The notes under the pieces are model-generated. The model did not search any database and was not told the origin of the DNA. It saw only the letters and a list, made by a program, of their open reading frames with translations. This document shows positions 1-5,612 of a stretch of 6,464 bases of DNA, piece by piece. The DNA comes from Lysobacterales bacterium (GTDB taxonomy: Bacteria > Pseudomonadota > Gammaproteobacteria > Xanthomonadales > SZUA-5). Made by a program: the position numbers and the translations under genes. Within the stretch, counting starts at the first letter, position 1, and each line of letters begins with the position of its first letter. Location of the stretch: NCBI GenBank assembly GCA_024710675.1, contig JANJUH010000318.1, positions 1 to 6,464 on the forward strand, in the 5' to 3' direction.

Positions 1-46
1 TGGTCGCCCCTTTCGGTGCGCTTATTCGCGCATCGAACACTGGACT

Positions 47-71
47 GGGGGCAAGGGGCGGGGGGCAGGGG
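47..71 (+). repeat. G-quadruplex-type motif, plus strand
   Basis: Four G-runs follow each other closely: five Gs (47-51), CAA, four Gs (55-58), C, six Gs (60-65), CA, four Gs (68-71). Loops of 3, 1 and 2 bases and runs of at least four Gs meet the usual criteria for a stable intramolecular quadruplex. Folding itself is inferred, not shown. On the minus strand, the direction of glmM transcription, this segment is C-rich. Confidence 0.6.
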
Positions 72-123
72 ATCAGGTTCGAGTCGCGGTCGGCTCGTGC
101 CGCTCGATCAACCCCCTGCCCCC
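61..123. repeat. Inverted repeat joining the two G/C-run blocks
   Basis: The 11 bases at 61-71 (GGGGGCAGGGG) are exactly complementary to 113-123 (CCCCTGCCCCC), with 41 bases between them. The spacer contains a smaller hairpin (CGGC, ACGA, GCCG on the minus strand, around 103-92). The two blocks can therefore pair as a long stem or fold separately as quadruplexes. No T-run follows on either strand, so I do not call it an intrinsic terminator. Confidence 0.6.
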
Positions 124-136
124 TTTCCCATGCCCC
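112..136 (-). repeat. G-quadruplex-type motif, minus strand
   Basis: Read on the minus strand from 136 to 112, the runs are four Gs, CAT, three Gs, AAA, five Gs, CA, five Gs. One run has only three Gs, so this is a slightly weaker quadruplex motif than its partner at 47-71. It lies on the strand that a glmM read-through transcript would carry, so an RNA quadruplex in a glmM 3' region is possible. Formation is inferred from the pattern only. Confidence 0.5.
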
Positions 137-176
137 GTCTACGATGGCAATCAAATCAGTGCGTTATGGCATGTTC

Positions 177-243
177 GGTGAGAGCGCGCTCTGCGCGCGA
201 TGGCGTTGGCGGCGAGATCCGTTCGCGCCCGAGGGCGCTCCTA
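177..243. repeat. REP-like palindrome pair in opposite orientation (BIME-like)
   Basis: On the plus strand, GGTGAGAGCGCGCTCTGCGC begins a unit with a 6-bp stem (184-189 with 193-198, loop TCT) followed by GATGG. On the minus strand, 243 to 220 reads GTAGGAGCGCCCTCGGGCGC then GAAC, with a stem at 225-229/234-238. Both units share the plan of a GAGCG head, a GC hairpin and a trailing CGA, and they face each other. The minus unit matches the GTAGGAGCG...CGCGA consensus I recall for REP elements of Pseudomonas and Xanthomonadaceae, which RAYT (REP-associated tyrosine) transposases mobilise. The pair starts 35 bp past the glmM stop and may protect or end that mRNA. Copy number elsewhere cannot be seen here. 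Confidence 0.55.
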
Positions 244-278
244 CGGAAGAGAACGATGCGCCAGCACGCGGCGGTCCA

Positions 279-1640
279 TCAACCGCCCAACCGCGCCGCC
301 ACCGCCTTCACCTCGGCCGCCAGCGCCTGCACATGGCGCTCGACCTCGGCCGCGTCCTCGGCCTCGATGGTCACCCGCACCAGCGGTTCTGTGCCGGAAG
401 GTCGCAGGATCACGCGGCCGCGCTCGCCGAGTTCGGCTTCGACCGCTGCCTTCGCAGACAGCAGCTCGGGATCGGCAGCAACGGCCTTGGCGCCGCGTTC
501 CAGGCGCACGTTGATGGTGCGCTGCGGGTAGCGGTGCAGGTCGGCGACCAGGGCCTCCGGGCGCTTGCCGGTCAGGGCCATGGTCTCCAGCAGCAACAGT
601 GCCGACAGCAGGCCATCGCCGGTGGTGGCCTTGTCCAGGCACAGCAGGTGGCCCGACGCCTCACCGCCGAGGATGCCCCCGCTTTCCTTGAGCAACTGGT
701 GGACATGGCGATCGCCCACCGCCGCCCGCCTGAAGCTGATGCCGGCGCGTTCCAGGGCCCGTTCGATGCCGAGATTGGTCATCACCGTGCCCACCACCGG
801 CCCGCGCAGCCTGCCGCTGTCCTGCCAGTGGCGCGCGAGCAGGTAGACCAGGTCGTCGCCATCGACCAGCCGGCCTTCGCCGGTGACGACCATCAGGCGG
901 TCGCCGTCACCATCCAGGGCCAGCCCGAGGTCGGCGCCGGTGCGCGCGACTTCAGCGCGCAGTGCGGTGATGTCGGTGGCCCCCACACCATCGTTGATGT
1001 TGAAGCCATTCGGATCGACGCCGATGGCGTGGACGTGGAATCCGAGTTCCTCGAACAACATGGGTGCCAGTCGGTAGCCGGCGCCGTGGGCTGCATCGAT
1101 GACGAGGCGCATGCCCGTCAACGGCGCCAGTGAGGCATCGAGGCGGGACTTCAGGAACTCCAGGTAACGGCCCGGGGCGTCATCGAGGCGGCGCGCCTTG
1201 CCGAGCTGTCCGGGCGCAATGGCCTGCGCCGGCCCATCGATGGCTTCCTCGATCGCGGCCTCGATGGCGTCGTCGAGCTTTTCGCCAGCGGCCGAAAACA
1301 ACTTGATGCCGTTGTCTTCGAAGGGATTGTGCGAGGCGCTGATGACAATCCCGGCATCGCCGCGCTGGCTGCGGGTCAGGAAGGCCACGGCGGGCGTGGT
1401 CATCGGCCCCAGCAGCACGATGTCGGCGCCGGCCGCCGCCAGGCCGGCCTCGAGCGCGGACTCCAGCATGTAGCCGGAGACGCGCGTGTCCTTGCCGATC
1501 AGCACACTCGGTCGCTCGCGTTCGCGGTGCAGCACTTCGCCGATGGCGCGACCCAGGCGCAGGGCGAATTCGGGCGTGATCGGTTCGCTGCCAACGCGGC
1601 CGCGGATGCCGTCGGTGCCGAAATAGCGTCGTTTGCTCAT
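279..1640 (-). CDS. glmM: Phosphoglucosamine mutase GlmM
   Basis: Cytoplasmic enzyme that interconverts glucosamine-6-phosphate and glucosamine-1-phosphate. This feeds UDP-GlcNAc synthesis for peptidoglycan and lipopolysaccharide. The 453-residue protein is near the family's usual 445-450. All four signature sites are present: the phosphoserine loop ISASHNP (catalytic Ser103), the Mg2+-binding DGDGDR (243-248), the sugar-binding GGEASGH (325-331) and the C-terminal phosphate-binding loop RPSGTEPLVRV (413-423). The N-terminus MSKRRYFGTDGIRGR matches the E. coli start almost exactly, which fixes the ATG at 1640-1638. The same frame is open about 600 bp further upstream, but that part is out of frame with the real acyltransferase gene and is not coding. 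The gene is last of the minus-strand run, 20 bp after the acyltransferase stop, with a modest GGAAA as ribosome site. It looks intact. Confidence 0.97.
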   Translation of the reverse strand: MSKRRYFGTDGIRGRVGSEPITPEFALRLGRAIGEVLHRERERPSVLIGKDTRVSGYMLESALEAGLAAAGADIVLLGPMTTPAVAFLTRSQRGDAGIVISASHNPFEDNGIKLFSAAGEKLDDAIEAAIEEAIDGPAQAIAPGQLGKARRLDDAPGRYLEFLKSRLDASLAPLTGMRLVIDAAHGAGYRLAPMLFEELGFHVHAIGVDPNGFNINDGVGATDITALRAEVARTGADLGLALDGDGDRLMVVTGEGRLVDGDDLVYLLARHWQDSGRLRGPVVGTVMTNLGIERALERAGISFRRAAVGDRHVHQLLKESGGILGGEASGHLLCLDKATTGDGLLSALLLLETMALTGKRPEALVADLHRYPQRTINVRLERGAKAVAADPELLSAKAAVEAELGERGRVILRPSGTEPLVRVTIEAEDAAEVERHVQALAAEVKAVAARLGG

Positions 1641-1660
1641 CGCATCGGTTTCCGCAGTTC

Positions 1661-2551
1661 TCAGGCAGTGGCCGCCAGCGCGCCGATGCGCTGGTCCTTC
1701 TCTATCCAGAGCTGGTTGATCCACGCCTGGAAGCGCTCGCGGAAGGCCGGGTCCTCGTCGTAGCCGCCACGCAGGAATTCCGTCGGGATCGAGCGCTTGC
1801 GAATCTCCACCAGCACACGCCGGACCTTGCCCGAGAGCAGGTCGAGCACGCCGGGGCGCCCGTCCGGGTAGACGATGGTGATGTCGAGGATCGCGCCCAG
1901 GCGCTCGCCGAGCACATCGAGTACATGGGCGACACCGCCAGCCCGTGGCTTCAGCAGATGGCGGAATGGCGATTGCTGCCGTGCGTGCTTGGCCAGCGTG
2001 AAGCGCGTGCCCTCGACGAAATTCATCACCGAGGTGGGCATTGCCGCGAACTTCCGGCAGGCCTTGCGCGTGGCTTCGAGGTCCTTGCCCTTGAGGTGCG
2101 GATTCTTTTCGAGGAACTCGCGCGAGTAGCGTTTCATGAAGGGGAAATCGAGTGCCCACCAGGCCAGGCCCAGCACCGGAACCCAGATCAGTTCGTCCTT
2201 GAGGAAGAACTTGAGGAAGGGCACGCGATGGTTGCAGGCCCACTGCAACACCGGGATGTCGACCCAGCTCTGGTGGTTGCTGAGCACCAGGTACCAGCCC
2301 TTGGGATCGAGTTCGGTATCACCGACGACCTGCCATTCGGACCTGCCCAGATGGCGGATCAGCACATTGTTCCAGTCGATCCAGTGGCCGCCCAGCCACA
2401 TCAGCGCGCGCGTGCACCAGGCGCGGAAGCTGGCAATCGGCACGATCAGCTTGATCAGCGCCAACAACAGCAATGGCGTGGCGTGCAGCAGCGTGTTGAG
2501 GACGAGCAGCAGCGAGGAGGCGATCAGGATCGGCAGTCGGGCGAGTGTCAC
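1661..2551 (-). CDS. yihG: YihG-type 1-acyl-glycerol-3-phosphate acyltransferase family protein
   Basis: Membrane-associated acyltransferase of the PlsC/LPLAT family, 296 residues. Such enzymes move an acyl chain from acyl-CoA or acyl-ACP to a lysophospholipid, here most likely lysophosphatidic acid. The N-terminus (about 5-40) is strongly hydrophobic and should anchor it in the inner membrane. Block I is NHQSWVD with the HX4D pair His93/Asp98. Block III is FVEGTRFT (178-185), with the Val of YihG in place of the usual Pro of FPEGTR. The segments WALDFPFMKRYSREFL and GKDLEATR also match E. coli YihG (about 310 residues) closely. The start is GTG at 2551-2549: no in-frame ATG lies just upstream, the next in-frame ATG is codon 51 and would remove the membrane segment, and I see no good Shine-Dalgarno before it. 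The exact substrate is not readable from the sequence. Confidence 0.9.
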   Translation of the reverse strand: MTLARLPILIASSLLLVLNTLLHATPLLLLALIKLIVPIASFRAWCTRALMWLGGHWIDWNNVLIRHLGRSEWQVVGDTELDPKGWYLVLSNHQSWVDIPVLQWACNHRVPFLKFFLKDELIWVPVLGLAWWALDFPFMKRYSREFLEKNPHLKGKDLEATRKACRKFAAMPTSVMNFVEGTRFTLAKHARQQSPFRHLLKPRAGGVAHVLDVLGERLGAILDITIVYPDGRPGVLDLLSGKVRRVLVEIRKRSIPTEFLRGGYDEDPAFRERFQAWINQLWIEKDQRIGALAATA

Positions 2552-2611
2552 GGGCGGAGTGCGGGCAAAGCGGGTCTGGCCGTGGATGATGCCTAGATCG
2601 GTCGGCGTGGG

Positions 2612-3739
2612 CTACGCAAGGTCCAGCCGCTGCAGCAGCACCAGCGTCTCGAAGTGCGCCGTGTGCGGGAAGAAATCGAAGACCTGTGCCCGGATCGCCC
2701 GATACCCCGGCAGGCGCGCGAGGTCGGCGGCAAGCGTGTCGACGGCGCAGCTCGAATACAGGATCCAGCGCGGCGCGCTGTTGCTCAGTTCCGCACACAG
2801 CGCGACGCCGAGTCCGCGCCGTGGCGGGTTGACGACGATGGCGTCGAAGCCGGCGGGCAGTCCGTGCTCCCAGCGCGTGGCATCGGCACACTCGAATCGT
2901 GCCGCCAGCCCGGCGTCGGCGGCGGCACGGCGGGCGCCGGCGACAGCCTGCGCGCTGCTCTCCACGCCCAGCACTTCACGCTGGCCTGCTGCCAGGTGCA
3001 AGGCGAAGCCGCCGACCCCGCAGTAGAGGTCGAGCACGCGCTGGATAGACGAATCGTCCAGCCACGTCCGCGCCTGCCGGTACAGCGCGGCCGCGAGACC
3101 CGAGTGGGTCTGGAAGAAGGCGCCGGGATGCAGGTACAGGGTGATGTCGTTGAGCCGCGCGCGTACGCCCTCGCCGATGAGGGGGATCTCCTCGGGCCCT
3201 TCGAGCAGCGCGGCATGCTGCGGCAGCAGGTTGGCGCTGACGCAGCTCAGGCGCGGGCAGCTCTGCAGCAGCTCCGGCATGGCCTTGCGGATGCGATCGA
3301 GCGGCTCGCGCGAGCGCAGCACGATGCGCAGCATCAGCTCGCCGGTGCCGGGGGCTTCGAAAAGGTGCAGGTACTTGGCTTCGCCACGGCGGGTGGCGAG
3401 CTCGTAGGGCGGCACCCGGGCTGCGACGAGAAAGGCACGCAAGGGCTCGAAGGCGGCACGCAGCGCATCCGGATAGAGCGGACAGCGGGCGAGGTCGATG
3501 CCCTGGCCCACGGGATCGAGGATGCCCAGCGTGGGCTCTTGCACGCTGCCGCCGACCGCCAGCTTGGCCTTGTTGCGGAAGCCGGTCTCTGCGCTCGCCC
3601 TGGCGGGCAGCCATTCCGGCGCGAAGGGCGCCAGTGCCGATTCCGCACGCGCCTGCTTGGCGGCGAGCTGCAAGGGGTAGGGCACCTCGATGGTGCTGCA
3701 GGAGCGGCAGCGCCCGGCCTGGTAGTCGAGGCAGTTCAT
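2612..3739 (-). CDS. rlmC: 23S rRNA (uracil-747-C5)-methyltransferase RlmC
   Basis: S-adenosylmethionine-dependent enzyme that makes 5-methyluridine at position 747 of 23S rRNA. The length, 375 residues, equals that of E. coli RlmC (RumB). Four cysteines for a [4Fe-4S] cluster are in the expected places: Cys3, Cys11, Cys14 and Cys86. The SAM-binding motif is DLYCGVGGFALHLA (237-250), followed by NPPRRG (304-309). The catalytic cysteine is Cys331 in YSSCAVDTLAADL, and the general-base glutamate is probably Glu364 in PHTAHFETLVLL. The lack of a TRAM domain and the overall length favour RlmC over RlmD. The ATG at 3739-3737 overlaps the upstream flavoprotein stop as ATGA, which suggests translational coupling. 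Small departures from E. coli, such as FFQTH for FFQTN and CAVDT for CNAQT, leave the key residues intact. Confidence 0.95.
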   Translation of the reverse strand: MNCLDYQAGRCRSCSTIEVPYPLQLAAKQARAESALAPFAPEWLPARASAETGFRNKAKLAVGGSVQEPTLGILDPVGQGIDLARCPLYPDALRAAFEPLRAFLVAARVPPYELATRRGEAKYLHLFEAPGTGELMLRIVLRSREPLDRIRKAMPELLQSCPRLSCVSANLLPQHAALLEGPEEIPLIGEGVRARLNDITLYLHPGAFFQTHSGLAAALYRQARTWLDDSSIQRVLDLYCGVGGFALHLAAGQREVLGVESSAQAVAGARRAAADAGLAARFECADATRWEHGLPAGFDAIVVNPPRRGLGVALCAELSNSAPRWILYSSCAVDTLAADLARLPGYRAIRAQVFDFFPHTAHFETLVLLQRLDLA

Positions 3740-4977
3740 GTCCGGGCCGCAGCCCTGCCGGCGACGAATCCGCTGGCGAAACAGGCCGTCAACAAGTAGC
3801 CGCCGGTGGGTGCCTCCCAGTCGATCATCTCGCCGGCACACCAGACTCCCGGGAGGCGTCGCAGTTGCAGGCCGTCGTCGAGCTCGTCGAGGCGGACGCC
3901 GCCGGCGCAACTGATGGCTTCGTCGATGGGGCGGGTGGCGGTCAGGGACACGGGCAGTGACTTGATGGCTGCCGCACAGCTGTCGGGATCGCCCAGGCTG
4001 GCGCGCGGCATGCATTCGTGCAAAAGGGAGAGCTTGAGGCGGTCCAAGCCAGTCACCCGTCGCAGGTGCTCGCCCAGCGTGCGCTTGCCGCGTGGCTTCG
4101 CGAGCGCCGCCACGAGGGTCTCCGAGGAGCGATCCGGGGCAAGGTCGATCCGCAATTCGGCGCGGCCCTCACGGGCAATCGCCGCGCGTAGCCGGGGTGA
4201 GATCGCGTAGATGGCGCTGCCCTCGAGCCCATGCGCGGTCACGACGCACTCGCCCTTGGGGCCGGGATCGGGGTCGCCGGCCAGGGCAAGCCGCACCGAC
4301 TTCAGCGGTGAGCCGGCATGGCGCTCCACCAGGTGCGCCGACCATGCGCACTCGAAGCCGCAGTTGCTCGGCGCAAAGGGCGCGAGCGCGATGCCGCGTG
4401 CCGCGAGCAGCGGCAGCCAGCGGCCATCCGAACCCAGCTTCGCCCAGCTCATGCCACCGAGAGCCAGGATCACCGCGTCGGCACGGATCCGCTCCTCGCC
4501 AGCAGGCGTGGCAAAGGCGAGCGCGCCCGAGTCGTGCCAGCCGCACCAGCGCCACTGGAAATGGAAACGCACACCCTCGTGACGCAGGCGGCGCAGCCAG
4601 GCCCGCAGCAGCGGGCCGGCCTTGTAATCGTGCGGGAACACGCGGCCGGAACTGCCGATGACTGTCGGGTATCCGAGGTCACTGGCCCACTGCCTCAGAT
4701 CCGCCGGACCGAAGGCGGCCAGCCAGGTCCGTACGCGGTGCGCGGCCTCCCGATAGCGCCCGACGAAGGCCTCGACGTCCTCGCTGTGGGTGAGGTTAAG
4801 GCCGCCCTTGCCGGCGATCAGGAATTTTCGCGCCGGCGAGGCCATCTGCTCGCACACCGTCACCGACGCGCCGGCTCGACGCGCGGTCTCGGCCGCCATC
4901 AGCCCCGCGGGCCCCGCCCCGACGACGAGGACATGGTGAGTTGCGTCGATGCCGGAGGGTCCGGGTTGGCCCTTCAT
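3736..4977 (-). CDS. FAD-dependent HI0933/BaiN-type flavoprotein (TIGR03862-like)
   Basis: A 413-residue predicted flavoprotein of the HI0933-like group, probably the subgroup known as TIGR03862 (PP_4765 type). Its substrate is unknown. The N-terminal Rossmann motif VVGAGPAGLMAAE (18-30), with Glu43 at the end of the second strand, binds the ADP part of FAD. It is followed by the family motif GKGGLNLTHS (56-65), LALGGMSWAKLGSDG (171-185) and the C-terminal FAD-contact block GVWCAGEMIDWEAPTGGY (377-394). No signal peptide or membrane segment is seen, so it should be cytoplasmic. The ATG at 4977-4975 has GAGG (4988-4985) seven bases upstream. The stop overlaps the rlmC start by four bases. Related proteins carry names such as BaiN or 'aminoacetone oxidase', but these rest on thin evidence and I do not transfer them. 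Confidence 0.9.
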   Translation of the reverse strand: MKGQPGPSGIDATHHVLVVGAGPAGLMAAETARRAGASVTVCEQMASPARKFLIAGKGGLNLTHSEDVEAFVGRYREAAHRVRTWLAAFGPADLRQWASDLGYPTVIGSSGRVFPHDYKAGPLLRAWLRRLRHEGVRFHFQWRWCGWHDSGALAFATPAGEERIRADAVILALGGMSWAKLGSDGRWLPLLAARGIALAPFAPSNCGFECAWSAHLVERHAGSPLKSVRLALAGDPDPGPKGECVVTAHGLEGSAIYAISPRLRAAIAREGRAELRIDLAPDRSSETLVAALAKPRGKRTLGEHLRRVTGLDRLKLSLLHECMPRASLGDPDSCAAAIKSLPVSLTATRPIDEAISCAGGVRLDELDDGLQLRRLPGVWCAGEMIDWEAPTGGYLLTACFASGFVAGRAAART

Positions 4978-5004
4978 GTGCGGGCCTCGTTGGTGTGAAC
5001 GGTT

Positions 5005-5027
5005 CGGGACCCGGGGCCCGGGTCCCG
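5005..5027. repeat. Perfect GC-rich palindrome between the VOC and flavoprotein genes
   Basis: Eleven bases at 5005-5015 (CGGGACCCGGG) are the exact reverse complement of 5017-5027, with one base in the centre. As RNA this could form a stem of eight or more GC-rich pairs with a short loop. A partial third copy (TCCCG) follows at 5031-5035. On the minus strand the hairpin lies between the VOC stop (5068-5066) and the flavoprotein ribosome site (4988-4985). The bases after it are GAACCGTTCACACC, not a T-run, so it is not a standard intrinsic terminator. It could partly stop transcription, protect the upstream mRNA, or be an extragenic repeat. Confidence 0.65.
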
Positions 5028-5065
5028 TGGTCCCGACCTTTCCGGGGTCACGGCCAACGCGCCCC

Positions 5066-5482
5066 TCACCACGACCCGACGTTGGGCATAGACACCCACG
5101 GCTCCGCCGGCGGCAGTGCCGGACCGCGTTGCAAGAGTTCGATGGAGATCAGATCCGGCGAGCGCACGAAGGCCATGCGGCCGTCGCGCGGGGGCCGGCT
5201 GATCGTCACACCATGGGCCATCAGGTGCGCACACAGGGCGTAGATGTCGTCGATCGCGTAGGCAACATGGCCGAAGTTGCGCGCGCTGCCGTAGTCCTCG
5301 TCGTCGTAGTTGTAGGTCAGCTCCAGCTGCGCCTGCTCGTCACCCGGAGCGGCGAGGTAGACCAGCGTGTAGCGGCCGGCGGGGTTGTCCATGCGCCGGA
5401 CTTCCTCCAGGCCAAGGAGTCGATAGAAGCGCAGCGAGGCTTCGAGATCGCGTACGCGGACCATGGTGTGCAGGTACTTCAT
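5066..5482 (-). CDS. Glyoxalase I-like VOC family protein
   Basis: Small cytoplasmic vicinal-oxygen-chelate protein of 138 residues with two beta-alpha-beta-beta-beta modules. It aligns with E. coli glyoxalase I (GloA, 135 residues) from the first residue: MKYLHTMVRVRDLEASLRFY against MRLLHTMLRV. All four metal ligands are present: His5, Glu54 in QLELTYNY, His72 in FGHVAY and Glu115 in ISIELLQ. A Ni2+- or Zn2+-dependent lactoylglutathione lyase acting on the methylglyoxal-glutathione hemithioacetal is therefore possible. However, the loop before the last strand is shorter than in GloA and DPDGY is replaced by SPDLI. The protein looks more like the widespread proteobacterial VOC group with a PPAEPW...GSW tail, whose substrate is unproven. 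The ATG at 5482-5480 has AAAGGA eight bases upstream; the longer in-frame extension lacks family similarity. It is first in the minus-strand run. Confidence 0.9.
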   Translation of the reverse strand: MKYLHTMVRVRDLEASLRFYRLLGLEEVRRMDNPAGRYTLVYLAAPGDEQAQLELTYNYDDEDYGSARNFGHVAYAIDDIYALCAHLMAHGVTISRPPRDGRMAFVRSPDLISIELLQRGPALPPAEPWVSMPNVGSW

Positions 5483-5490
5483 CCCGGGTT

Positions 5491-5496
5491 TCCTTT
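5491..5496 (-). promoter_or_regulatory. Ribosome binding site of the VOC gene
   Basis: The minus strand reads AAAGGA eight bases before the ATG at 5482. It supports this ATG over longer in-frame starts. Confidence 0.75.
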
Positions 5497-5510
5497 GTGG
5501 ATCAGGAGGC

Positions 5511-5539
5511 ATTAGAGCGCTCGCACCGACCGACGTCGA
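5511..5539 (-). promoter_or_regulatory. Candidate sigma70 promoter of the VOC-to-glmM run
   Basis: On the minus strand a -10 box TCTAAT (5516-5511, five of six matches to TATAAT) lies 17 bp from a -35 box TCGACG (5539-5534, four of six matches to TTGACA). Transcription would begin near 5504 and give a leader of about 20 bases, enough for the AAAGGA ribosome site. Matches this good are uncommon in such GC-rich DNA, but the call rests on pattern alone. Confidence 0.4.
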
Positions 5540-5597
5540 GGCGCTGCGGGTTGACCGACCCCCGCGCTTCGTCCAGTTTCGAGTGCTTGGCAAGACC

Positions 5598-5604
5598 GGG
5601 GGAA
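5598..5604 (+). promoter_or_regulatory. Ribosome binding site of the receptor gene
   Basis: GGGGGAA ends eight bases before the ATG at 5613. It supports that start over the in-frame GTG at 5583, which lies upstream of this site. Confidence 0.55.
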
Positions 5605-5612
5605 CTCGATCA

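Larger units (their letters stand above)
1..278. other. Intergenic region downstream of glmM, no convincing gene
   Basis: I see no supportable coding sequence here. Frames that stay open on the plus strand run straight into the antisense of glmM, have arginine/proline/serine-rich low-complexity translations and match no family I know. The stretch instead holds structured DNA: G-run motifs at 47-71 (plus) and 112-136 (minus), and a REP-like hairpin pair at 177-243. At the far left, the minus strand reads AAAGGGG at 13-7 with six bases left to the edge. That would fit a Shine-Dalgarno for a minus-strand gene starting just outside the window. From memory, tpiA often follows glmM in Xanthomonadales, but nothing in this window shows that gene. 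Confidence 0.6.
5483..5612. promoter_or_regulatory. Divergent intergenic control region
   Basis: These 130 bp separate the VOC gene (minus) from the receptor gene (plus), so they must hold the promoter of each unless transcription starts inside a neighbour. A fair sigma70-type promoter is visible for the minus direction (5511-5539). For the plus direction, TTGACC at 5551-5556 resembles a -35 box, but no acceptable -10 lies 16-18 bases downstream. The palindrome CGACGTCG (5531-5538) overlaps the minus-strand -35 and could be an operator; that is a guess. Confidence 0.5.

Noticed and set aside
177..243. Intrinsic terminator for glmM
   Set aside because: The hairpins are not followed by a T-run in the direction of glmM transcription, and they fit REP-like elements better.
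144..1133. Plus-strand 329-codon open frame opposite glmM
   Set aside because: It is the antisense of conserved glmM codons, with a Gln/Ala/Arg/His-rich translation typical of shadow frames in GC-rich DNA.
1641..2243. Long open frame extending glmM upstream to a 654-residue protein
   Set aside because: The extension overlaps the well-supported YihG-type gene in another frame, has no family similarity, and the conserved GlmM N-terminus begins at 1640.
2654..3799. Plus-strand 381-codon open frame opposite rlmC
   Set aside because: It is antisense to rlmC, whose cysteines, SAM motif and catalytic site are all intact. The translation matches no known family.
5551..5579. Sigma70 promoter for the receptor gene with TTGACC as -35 box
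   Set aside because: The best spaced -10 candidates match TATAAT at only two or three positions, so I do not list it as a separate promoter.
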